Shown: in pieces, positions 1 through 9,600 of the stretch
How positions within the stretch are numbered: the stretch's first letter is position 1
How the letters are laid out: each line of letters opens with the position of its first letter
Assembly: GCA_002633005.1 (NCBI GenBank)
Contig: NMRA01000144.1
Coordinates: 546,248 to 610,247, forward strand
Reading direction: 5' to 3'
Source: Phoronis australis
Lineage: Eukaryota; Phoronida; Phoronidae
Length of the DNA stretch: 64,000 nucleotides
Made by a program: the position numbers and the translations under genes
Notes under the pieces: generated by a model
The model's input: only the letters and a program-made list of their open reading frames with translations
Told to the model about the DNA's origin: nothing
Databases searched by the model: none

Positions 1-24
1 TGTGTGTGTGTGTGTGTGTGTGTG
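1..24. repeat. (TG)n microsatellite
   Basis: Uninterrupted TG dinucleotide run at the left edge of the window. It is probably longer outside the window. Confidence 0.97.
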
Positions 25-467
25 AGTGGCTCGTGAAAGTCCTTCCCCCGCTCCCCTTTCCCCTTTCTAGCTACATTTTATTGCCTAAAAAATCTATTAG
101 TCGCTATTATATACTTTTTTTAAAGCCAGAACTGAGGCACCCAACCTCAGACTGGCTACGTGATATTGTCTGGGCAACAAATGTATTAAAATATATATGT
201 ATAAACCATGGGCAACAGAATGTACAGTCTGTGATGGAACTTACCTTACTAGCTTATTCTTTCACAAGCTGGCTAAGTGAACGCGCACAAAGTCTGTGTT
301 CCAAGGAAAAAATTAAATGTTCAAAAGCGCAACCATAGCGGCTGATATGCATTTTATTTCTGTCTCACTGGCGAGTCCCGAATCCCGTGCCATGATTCCC
401 ACAGACGGCTCTAGGGGAAATCTTAGTAACTGTTGTATAAAGCGGTTCATTCTCCTTTTCTTTACAG

Positions 468-617
468 GACTCTTACAAAGTCTTAGCCAAAGTTTATGAT
501 CAGGACGGGAAACCGCTCGTTTGTGCCAACATATTCTTTGATGTGGTTGAGAATAACGCCGTTGAGTATTCTTATGGTGATGCAACGTTCAAACAACGCA
601 GGAAATATATTCCATAG
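468..617 (+). CDS. Terminal coding exon, possible ML-domain (GM2 activator/NPC2-like) lipid-binding protein
   Basis: A pyrimidine-rich tract ending in tttacag lies directly before GAC at 468. The frame then stays open for 49 residues to TAG at 615-617. The peptide starts DSYKVLAKVYDQDGKPLVC and ends GDATFKQRRKYIP. The pattern YKV-x-AK-x-(Y)D-x-D-GK-x-L-x-C resembles the last two beta strands of ML-domain lipid-recognition proteins, where a conserved Cys closes the fold; that resemblance is inferred by eye. A second exon of identical length with 23 of 49 identical residues occurs at 12274-12423, which supports real coding. Upstream exons must lie left of the window. The roughly 25 residues after the Cys are longer than usual for ML proteins, so the family call is tentative, though the exon itself looks solid. 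Confidence 0.55.
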   Translation, partial: DSYKVLAKVYDQDGKPLVCANIFFDVVENNAVEYSYGDATFKQRRKYIP

Positions 618-1118
618 TGTCATGCTGTTCTTGGTCAACAGATTTTTCAAATTGAATTATTTTGTGATACAATTAGCTATGTTCACTTGCTTCAGAAGCG
701 GACTGCAACATCAGGCTCATTTTATGCAGTGATAACGTTTGTGAACATGATTTATAAGCTGAGGTAGTTTTGGGTATAACAGAGGTATAGAATTATTGAT
801 GACTCATAGCAAAAAGACGTTACCTGGATCTTGGTCTGCGTTCCGTGGACACAAAGCAGTAGCGGGGAAAGCTTGTGTTACAATGTGCTTGGCTCGTAAT
901 GCATGTGGATATCTCGCGAATACGCGTGATCTTGCGCTTTCTCGAGTTTTATGGGTCTAGGCTTATCGAACGCCGGTAGGTCTGCCTGGATGCCTAGAAC
1001 GAAGGAATCTGAAGCAAGTGTTCAGGTTTGAATTTATATTCCATTACAATTTTGGACTTTTAGAACATTATGTGTCATGTTACAAAAATATCAGTAAGGG
1101 GGCGTTCACGTATTACTA
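618..1118. other. Gene-free stretch downstream of the 468-617 exon
   Basis: Probable 3' untranslated or intergenic DNA after the stop codon at 615. I see no coding pattern, RNA gene or repeat boundary in it. Confidence 0.4.
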
Positions 1119-1476
1119 CCGGGATTTTCTGTAGATAAGGCCACACGATGAAACGCCCTTGGCATTTATTCGGAAAATTATGCCAAGTAAAAGGCCATGG
1201 GCGTTTATTTGGTGTTATAACTTCTGGTGTCAAGTGTCCAGAGAGTGGGTCGTTTTTAAAACCAACAAGGTGTTGGCGAACTATGCATTTATTAACATCA
1301 AATTTAAAAACAAAGTTTTATGTGAAAAATGTCAATGTCGGCAAAACTATGACTTAATGTTTATACGCCCGCCTTTTCCGAATAAAGGCCCGGGCGTTTA
1401 TTTGGTGTTACTAAAACGTCTGAAATTTTTCATTTTCCGATTACACGCTCATGGGCTTATCTACGGAAAATCCCGG
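1119..1476. mobile_element. MITE with TA target site (Tc1/mariner-like ends)
   Basis: The two ends are inverted copies: CCGGGATTTTCTGTAGATAA at 1119 matches the reverse complement of the right end (CCGGGATTTTCCGTAGATAA) with one difference. TA lies immediately outside both ends (1117-1118 and 1477-1478), the expected target duplication of Tc1/mariner elements. The 358-bp interior holds several short inverted pieces of the type cgcccatgggcgtttatt and no coding capacity. Open frames across it are incidental. Confidence 0.75.
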
Positions 1477-1922
1477 TAACTCCTGTCGAGCGAATAGGGG
1501 ATTAATTGGAAAAGATGGCGATTTATGACGGGAAGGGGTTAGTCGGCGCGTGGTGACATCATGTGGTTTATTAGAATATCTCCATCGCGGTACTTATCGT
1601 TGAGAAACTGGCACTTTCTAACGCAAGTAATTAACTATAGTAGCAGGATTGGCCGTTTCGCTTCCAAACTTTGATCATATTTCACCAGGCTTATCTTATG
1701 AACATGTACACAGACAAACGTTAGATCCCACTCCATCACTGCCTAAACAGCTAGGGGGTGGGATTGACTGCAATGACGTAATTATAGGTTGGACAGCGGG
1801 TTTCATTGTTGCGGGTCGTAACGTGGAGGGTAAAAGTGGCAAAATTTGGATTAAATTACGTAATTTGCGAACGATCCCTAACATCTAATTAGTCTAGAGA
1901 TTGAGCGTTTTTAGGACTATAC
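1477..1922. other. Unassigned intergenic DNA
   Basis: No gene or clear repeat boundary seen. A short inverted pair (atcccac at about 1725 and gtgggat at about 1757) is too weak to name. Confidence 0.3.
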
Positions 1923-2254
1923 CATAGGCGGCCGGGATTAAGGCGGGGNNCCCCCCCCCCTTGGCTGCCGCCAAAAATAAAACAGGAAGACAGCAAGAGC
2001 GAGAGGAAATATTGAGTTTACTAATTAACCCTGGTAATGACGAAGTGGCCGAAAGAAGGTGCAGGAAGCGTGTCCCCGTTTTTTTTTGTTTTTATATTAG
2101 TCGTGCGGCTGCATTTCACCAAGTAGGTCCACATTCTCAGAGGTCCAAGTCCTCCGCTTCATTTCCGGATGGCTGCGCGCATGCAGTCGTGCTTCACGCG
2201 ATTGCCCGAGACAAAGTGTTGGGTCCCCCTTATGTTATCCTAGATCCGCCACTG
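1923..2254. mobile_element. hAT-like MITE (CATAGGCGG...CCGCCACTG ends)
   Basis: Same family as the copies at 6634, 35632 and 39784: left end CATAGGCGG followed by a G-rich run, right end TATCCTAGATCCGCCACTG. The G-run/C-run boundary contains two Ns at 1949-1950, so length and sequence there are uncertain. The flanks (tatac / tatgg) are only an imperfect 5-bp duplication. Non-coding. Confidence 0.65.
1949..1950. other. Assembly ambiguity (NN) inside a G/C homopolymer
   Basis: Two N bases sit between a G run and a run of about ten C. This is probably a sequencing or assembly collapse in a G-rich/C-rich fold-back that the related element copies also show. Confidence 0.98.
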
Positions 2255-3359
2255 TATGGCTCTGTTATACGAGGCTTGGAAATTATTTTGATATATATAA
2301 ATAAAGATTGATTGAATAAGATTAACCTTTGTTCTAATTTTATTCAGTGCTGTCAAAATTGAATCATTCGGATGAAAAAGACACCATAGTTCTTGCGCTC
2401 AATTAACAACGGTAATTAGGTCGTTATAACTCCTGACGAAGTTAGAAAATGTGATCCGACAGCGACAGAATTTGTTGAAGTGAGACGCGGGCTTTCGCAG
2501 GAGCTGCTAAACAGAGGCCATCAAGACGTTTAGTTGCTCAAATAATTTTGGGTGACTTTTTTGTCAAAACAAATTTCCATTTCAATGCCCATTACTGAAG
2601 GAACGTCCGTGCACATGTAGTGAATTATTTTATTACTCTATAGTTTTGTCTACCTACGTGACATTTTCACACCTGTTATAATGGCACATTCATAGTCGAC
2701 TTTTTGCCTAAAGTTTCAAAAATCTTTAATTTCGATTTAAGACTGTGCTTTTCCTGAAATTTTGATTTTTACATCTTATCTGTCAGTTATTGTTGAGCCG
2801 ATTGGCGTCAGGCCGTTATTAACACCTAGTGACTGATACTTCATGGGTGCACCGTTCATGAGTCATCTACACAATACCTGCATTGTTGTTTCGCTTGCTG
2901 GTTTCGACTCTTGTTCTGCCAGGGGGTTACTGTGGTCGTGTTTCGAAAGTACAAACACGGGTAAGTTAAACTTTTGAATACTCGCTGCTTAACGTCCTTT
3001 GGCAGACGTGTTGTTTCTTGAAAAGACACAGTCAAATCAGATATTAAGAGTCTTCTAAAAAGCAACCGGAGATACAGATAGAGAGGTAGGTCTAGCAAGC
3101 GCTTAAACTTGCAAAGGGTGGAAACGATTCCATGGCCATGCCTCCGCCTAAATTTCGGCAACAGTCCTCCAAACCCCAGTGCTGTGTTGGCAAACTTCAA
3201 ACCCAGCGGCAGACCTACAAATCTCCGCCGATAATGTTCCTAACTCGGTACTTCAGACGAGGCTGGGGTTAGAGAACATTGTTCCAGGGATTTGGAGGTC
3301 GGCACGCGTCTGTGGAACATTGCTTTCACCTCTGTTAAAGTCAGATTAACGCTGAATTC

Positions 3360-3810
3360 CAATATTCAAGGCGGCTCCTAGACTTCCCTGCCGCGCACAA
3401 TTATTTATCGTGCACGCTATTCTCTTCTCGCGCACGCATATTCCCCTATTCACGTCTTGTTGCCATAATTCTTTGCTCGCGGACAGACCAACCCTGCTCC
3501 TGCGTATAATCCCCTATCCTCAGTGCCACTTCCACGCTCACGGACAAAGGTCTTCGATCGAGCCGTGACTATTTTCAATGCTGTTTCATTTTTTGAAAAG
3601 AAACGAATATCGAAAAAGTCTTTCTCTCTCTCTCACTACATATTGTGAATATAATCTAGATTATAAAATTTCATTGCAAAAGTTGATTCTTTATCAATAC
3701 TCGTTCACGGGATCATGGCATACGAAGGCAACTGACACGTATTGTTGAGCGTAGAGTGAGTTCAATAGCATTTTCACTGTATCCTTCACGAATATTGTCA
3801 ATGTATGAAT
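3360..3810. repeat. Interspersed repeat shared with 36.8-37.2 kb
   Basis: The stretch aaatttcattgcaaaa ... tatcaatactcg ... cacgtattgttgag ... gagttcaatagcattttc ... ctgtatcctt at about 3667-3787 matches 37012-37132 in the same order with small indels. The preceding tct/gcggacagaccaa part resembles 36811-36850. A weaker third relative (gctattctcttc ... cacattccccc) is at about 26170-26290. Non-coding; class unknown. Confidence 0.6.
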
Positions 3811-4010
3811 ATTTTTTTCATTTTATACAGCTTCAGGGAGTATTTGTGAAATTATTTAGTTTAAAACCAACAATCGAAAATTGCCGGGAATGTATTTACA
3901 GAGAGCCTTTCCACAGTTAATTTGTGTCATAGAATTGTAACTCAACTACGGCACGTGAACTACGTATTAGAGCTTGCGACTCAGAGACTAGCCGCGAGGT
4001 TACACTCTTT

Positions 4011-4037
4011 CACAGTGCTACGAAAGGTAGCACTGTG
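4011..4037. repeat. Perfect 11-bp hairpin
   Basis: CACAGTGCTAC (4011-4021), loop gaaag, then GTAGCACTGTG (4027-4037). The sequence does not match the histone stem-loop. Function unknown. Confidence 0.8.
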
Positions 4038-5080
4038 GTATATTGTTTATCATGGCTTCCCATTGGTTAAAGTAATGAACCCGACGTCATGATAACATTC
4101 AGTCATTCCTGTTGGTTGAAATCTGGAAAACCCCTTTCAGTTTACTGTTACCTAGTATGGCGACCACCTTCTGACTTGAATAGTTGCAATTTATTAAAGC
4201 AAACTCAAGGGAACCCCGGTCCCGTTGCTAAGCCCAAACAAGTACAGTGCACAGAAGGCGTGTGCAAGCATAGACTATAGTCAATTAATGCTTTTACTCA
4301 AAACCAATTGAAAATTTAAACAAAACAGAAATAAACTGAATCTATAAATTAAGGTTTAACAGCTATTATAGCTTACCAGTCCTTTTATCACGCTAAGCTT
4401 CCACTGGGAAAATATCGTCTGCTAAAGTAGGTTACCACTAGTAACTGAGTATAATGCTCAAGTCAAAGGATCCCAACGACACGATACCCGCATCCAAGTT
4501 CTAAACACACAAAACGCTTGTTTTCCCAGCCAGTGCATCGGAACCCGATCAGGCCCGTCACGGCCGCGGGGACTGGACATCGGAAACTAAACCTCCAGTC
4601 ACGAAAAGACTATACTAGTGAGCCAAAGAAATAATGCACACGTAATTATTTTGGTGAATTAGCCACGAATCTGCGGGGGCTGCTAAGTCAAGTTTCCCTT
4701 TTACGAACCGTCAAGGCAAAAGTTGTACACTGGTAAAGATGCGAATAGTGTATTTGTATATCTAAATAAAGATTCCCCTAACATGTCACCATAGCATATA
4801 AAATCGAGTTACTGTTTCGCAACTTCTGTCAGCAAACATTGAATGCGCTTACACGGTCTCGGTGCCCGGTCAATTACCTTTATTGCATCTGAGCCGGTAG
4901 CGCTGTGGTTTATTCATTGCTGGATTCCCAAAACATTTGCACTCACGAATACCCCAAAGGCATTACAAGTTGTATCTACATTAACTTAAGCAGACTTTGT
5001 TTTAGTTTCATATAAGCATTGGTTAGGGTGAGAATAATTCATTTTGAAACAGAACGCTGAATAATCATATAAACGTCAAC

Positions 5081-5413
5081 ATGGCAACTCACAATCCCGA
5101 CTTAGACGAGAGCTCATCCGACGAAGACTTCGCAGGTGGATCGTTAAGTTTCACAAGCTATCAGTTCGAACCGGAATACAGTGATCAAGAAATACTAGAG
5201 AGGCGCTGTGAACATGCACTGGCAACGGAACGTATGGATAGTTCTTTGGTAAGCCAAGCATTCGAGTCAGACTCACTGTCGATGACTGCCCGGCGGTCAC
5301 TGACATGGAGACGTTTCAAGGCCTCATACTTGCTATCAACAGTGTACTTTTCAATGTTCACGAGCCACTTCCTAAGCATTTCAAACTCTCAAGGAAGTCA
5401 AAAAACCATATAA
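5081..5413 (+). pseudogene. P2RX7 C-terminal-like protein fragment carried by Kolobok-like element
   Basis: The frame starts with ATG in good context (aacATGG). Residues 1-55 form a plausible protein: an acidic N-terminus (DESSSDEDF), then YQFEPEYSDQEILERR at about residues 27-42. The Y-x-FEPEYS motif is typical of invertebrate proteins annotated as P2X purinoceptor 7-like. The Cys-rich zinc-binding core expected afterwards (WCxCxxC) is missing. After about residue 65 the frame enters antisense THAP sequence, so the deletion junction lies there. The same fragment occurs in the copies at 43.6 kb and 49.1 kb. Not expected to be functional as it stands. Confidence 0.6.
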
Positions 5414-5505
5414 ATGCTTTCCTCGTAGCTGCATAGTTCAGACAAGCGGGAACGATGCACCGCAATATAGCGACATTCACTCTGCAAATGAACCACTGAC
5501 GTCGC
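5185..5505 (-). pseudogene. THAP zinc-finger remnant of Kolobok-like transposase, copy 1
   Basis: Read on the minus strand from about 5480, the frame gives LRCIVPACLNYAATRKAF, matching the THAP start (C-x4-C). A frameshift then moves to MLRKWLVNIEKYTVDSKYEA (5379 downward), matching the THAP R-K-W-L block. The expected C-x2-H ligand pair is replaced by HVSDRR. The frame then runs antisense through the P2RX7-like gene. Frameshifted, zinc-ligand deficient, catalytic part absent. Confidence 0.6.
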
Positions 5506-5789
5506 TGCGTCCTTTCTCACCTTCATCACAGGTTAACGCGACACCTCTCGGTAAGGTCAAGTCGACCGTATGCGAGGCGATGTGGATCTAGTGTGGATAT
5601 AGACCGATTGAGACGGTAAAAAGGACGAATCAAATAGGGTGACATTCTCCTTTTACGCAGACGACAGCATAGGCTACTGACCTTTTCCGATATTTGTCAA
5701 ACAATACAAGTCCGAGTTCTGTCTGTTTACTTCCTTATGTAGTTTGTCGAGCGCGTGTTTGATGACTGCTGACTGTTGCGGTGTCAAAT

Positions 5790-6000
5790 TCACAGGTTTC
5801 ACGAAATAAACGGAACAATTTTGAATCAAAGGTAATAAATCTTGGAAGATTGTTAGTAATTTAAATTTTGGAAGTCAACACGAACTTTGAAACGAATTTA
5901 GAGAGAATTACTGTCTGACTTTGATACTCCCAGTGGCGACTTCTATCGTTGCGACTTGGAATTTTCCCAGGCTGGCAAACAACCTGAAGTGGCATCGGCG
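5790..6000. repeat. Repeat inverted relative to 23.9-24.1 kb
   Basis: The order ttgaatcaaaggtaataaat ... gttagtaatttaaattt ... gaagtcaacacga ... ctgactttgatac ... ggcgact is the reverse complement of 23925-24080. This shows a second, more decayed copy of the TTTGGCGACC-ended element. Confidence 0.65.
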
Positions 6001-6526
6001 TTGCCGTTTACAGTTAGTACGACGTACCGCCGAGAGGAGGCAGAACAGAACATTAAGATTAATTGAAATTTTGTGAACATCGTAGTTTGAAACTGATCTG
6101 TTCCTCTCAAAGTTAACTGCGTCATCATTTACATGCGCAGTTGATAGAAATCTGCAACAATCTTCGAACTGACCTTCCACATATATATATGAAGTCTTTC
6201 TCCATTTTGAGGTTTATTTTAGAGCACGGGCGTGGATTGGACTACGTGAACTGGTTAAAAGTAGGCCTACAGTACATGGTGAATAAGCAATAGTGCGTGT
6301 TGAATAAGCGCAGAAAGGTATTCGTTTTAGAATCAATCCAGCTCGTTGAATGACTAATAAATTACGTGTTGATTAAGAAAAAGTTCACGTCGAATAAGCA
6401 CATTTCAACGCGCAGAAATACACGCTGATAAGAATCCTTTGGAGCTTCATTATGATTCCATACACTCAGAAGGTAGTCTCACTTGCACTAAACCTTAATT
6501 TACGGTGTGTGGAAACTTATTTTCAG

Positions 6527-6614
6527 ATGACGCTCCCTCGAGTTCTAGTGCCACTTATAACAGTACTCCTTGTTCCCAATTGCAGTGCTGTTTGCAAGGT
6601 TGAAACGTGTCAAG
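6527..6614 (+). CDS. Exon 1 of tentative secreted gene (signal peptide)
   Basis: Hydrophobic core LVPLITVLLV after an MTLPR start, with a likely cleavage after CSA. The donor is followed only 19 bp later by a hAT-like element insertion (6634). The acceptor-like ttttcag before ATG suggests an upstream untranslated exon. Confidence 0.5.
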
Positions 6615-9600
6615 GTATATATACTTCTCAATGCAGTGGCGGATTTAGGGGGGGGGCAAGAGGGCCATGCCCCCCCTAAAATTCTACCAGATACCATTTA
6701 GGAGTTCGGATACGAATTGCTGACAAGTACATGCGCGTGCGCGCGCAACCAAGGGGGATCGGAGGGTGAATAAAGTGAATAAACAATGCATAGGCCCTGA
6801 ACAAACCCCGTTCACCGTTTTTTTGTTTTTTGTTTTTTTTTAGTCAGCAGGTCCGCAAACCCCCCTGCATCCCCACAATTTAGGCTGGGCGCGCATCTGC
6901 CGAAATTCTGGTTATTCCTGTGTCCTGCCCCCCCCCCAAATCAATATCCTGGATCCGCCCCTGCAATGTACAAGGAAACTAGTTTCAAAACCTGTGTGGC
7001 GTCTCTATGAAGTAAATAACTCCAGGGGTATTCAAGAGGGTGACTATCTACAACCAATTTCCCCACGAAAGTACGCCTTTTTGACAAATTACCCGACGAA
7101 TGAGGGTGCCGTTTCCGGTTTATCCCCGCAATGGTTTCACTTTCGCAGTTCTAGAAACTCTCCATTGAAAGCTTTCTTTTTCCAAACTAATGTTTTCGAT
7201 ATGTTTAAAAGTTTGGTTGAAAAACATTGAACTCGTTTTTGACTACCTAGCACCTCGTCTTGTAATGTTTCAGGCTTAATTTATAGATTGAAAATTCAGG
7301 AATTGCTACGAAAGGGTAATTAGCCCCCAACAAAGCTAGTAAACAGGCTGTTCGCAAATTGTGGTTTCACCCCACCCCTTATGACATCATAGATCTTCTA
7401 GCTTTGTGCTTTCTGAACAAAACTGTTGACATTCGTGTGGAAGCTCTTTACAAATAAGTTTCTTTCCTCGAGTTTACTCTCTATGTGGGTGGCTATCCTA
7501 ATTTTCCTGCTGTCAAAAATGTAGTCAAATTCCCCTGGAAATAAATACAGCTTCATCAGTGTCTGGTTTCTAAATTCACTAAACACAGGGAAGTCCTTGT
7601 AAGTTATAAGTGATTTCCTATATACATACTTTGTCTAAATGACTGTTGTTTTAGGATCTCCGACAAAGTTCAGTGGAACTTTCGGTCCCTGCTCTGTGGA
7701 TACTACGGCTTATGTGAACGTGACAGCCAGTTGGATTGTTCGTAAGGCGATTTTTTCAGTGTTGTTTTTGTGAGTCAGCAATAGAATTTATCCTACCAAG
7801 TCGGACATATATTGAGCCCAAGTCACCTAATTAACAGTGCCGTCAACTAGTCAAAACATTCTCCTCTCAATTTGTTCGTCAATACCGTGACCATTCTGGT
7901 ATTCTACTCTATACGTTCCACTGTGACCAGTGTTTTCTCATTCTGACTGTTTCTTTGCATGATGACCTGTTGTGGTGACGCCATCTGGCGGATTTTACCT
8001 TAAACCTATTCCTTATGTCATTTCCATTTGCTTCCTCTAAAAGGTTCAGTTTCATTTGAAAATATATGCCCCTCATAATTAATTTTCAAGAACTAATAAT
8101 TATTCAAATTACAGAAAATAGGTTGTTAGAATTATCATATCTTGAATCATTTCAATGCCCAAACGGATCCTTTATTTAAGAGTAAAGATTTACTTAAAAT
8201 AAAGGACTTGTATGTTGCCACATTCAACAAGTTTTCTATAATTTTGTTCATAATTCTCTACCTTCATATTTTCATAGACCTTTTTGGATTTTTGATCTTG
8301 CAAAAAACTGACAGGATGTTATTTCTTGAGATCATGTTCGACGAATAAAATGACACGCCTTGACAAGTCATCTTGAAGACTGAGGCTAGATAATTCATCC
8401 ACATGACTAAACGTTTTACGTGAAACTCTACCTAATTGGGAAGAAAGTTTATTTAGCTTTGGTTTTTGCTTCAAGTAGCTAATTGTAGTCAAAATAATAT
8501 TTGTTCTGATGGTTTTCTATCTTACATGAATTTGTTGACCTCTGTAATGTTGGTGACAAGTTAAAACGGCCATTGTGGCATAATCCAACAATCTATGTAG
8601 AAAAAAAATGTTAATTTGGAAAAACGTGTTTCAGAAGGATATCCGATATGCTTATGATAAGGATTGTTTTGTGCACGTTTTCATTTTCACCAAGGTGTTA
8701 TGGAATTTAAGCTCAAAATTTCTATCTTGGAATCACCCTAGAGGAAAGAGCCGTTGTCACCCAATACTTCTGAAACGTATTCTCGTATCTGCTCTGAAAA
8801 TGAAAGGGCAGGTAGAATTCATCAATCATTCATTTTCTAATTGCATCTCAAACTCTTTGCCGAGTGGCAATAGGAGAAGGAGATCAATGTGATTGGTACA
8901 CACAATCTTGGAAAGTCCGTTTCAATAAAACTGAAGAGTTCTCAAGTTTTACTTAAGTTTTTTATTTAAATATTGTCTTAGTTTTGACTTACTTACCACA
9001 TATGGAAGTTTCAAAGTTTGGAAGTTGAGAAAAATCTTAGAAAATTAACTTAGGCCAGTTTCTTGGAACGGGCCTCTTGTCAAAGCCAATGACTTCAAGA
9101 AGTCTATTCCAGTCAACAATAATCCTAAAACTGTGGTTTTCGGCCGAAAAAATTGTGTATTCTACTTTGTTAGAATACCCAGCCTGCAGACGATACTTAG
9201 CAAAATATCATTATTATGGGCAACCAGTTGAAAAATGTTAAACAAAGTTTCCAATTATTCTTGCGTGAAGTTTGTGAGAACTGCAATCTCGAAAAAAGTC
9301 AGCATTGCATTGTAACATGATTCCGCGGAATAATGTCGAGTGAGGTATCACTTCATCTACGCCAATCGAGGTACGTTTTGTATTTATCCCATACGCTTCG
9401 AATTCCTAAGTTTCTTTAATTTTTTCGGCAGATTTTTTTACATACTTCACCCAGACTGCTCACACCCTACCATGCGTCAGTTTTGTACTAGATGTTACGT
9501 TTGCGACCTGATTGCATGTTGAGCGTTATTTATACACCTTATTTAAGCAGTCGCCATCAATGAGATAAATACAATATATATATATATAGCTCATTGGTCG

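Larger units (their letters stand above)
2255..4497. other. Gene-free stretch with repeat debris
   Basis: No coding exon recognised. The aaataaagattgattgaat string at 2300-2318 resembles the short-repeat tail of a LINE. The 3360-3810 part is a repeat related to 36770-37160 (listed separately). A hairpin lies at 4011-4037. Confidence 0.4.
4498..5651. mobile_element. Kolobok-like element, copy 1 (left end lost, reverse orientation)
   Basis: The right end gggtgacattctcct at 5637-5651 is the inverse of the left end of the copy at 43580. The body is the reverse complement of that copy: the segment aaaacgcttgttttcccagccagtg at about 4511, the poly-A-like aaataaagattcccc at 4764 and the gene region all align. 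I could not find the other terminus, so the element is probably truncated near 4498. The flanking TTAA is eroded to tTTAc. It contains a P2RX7-like reading frame (+) and a THAP remnant (-). Confidence 0.75.

Noticed and set aside
4011-4037. Histone-type 3' stem-loop
   Set aside because: The stem sequence CACAGTGCTAC is unlike the GGCYCTTTTCAGRGCC histone element, and no histone gene is near.
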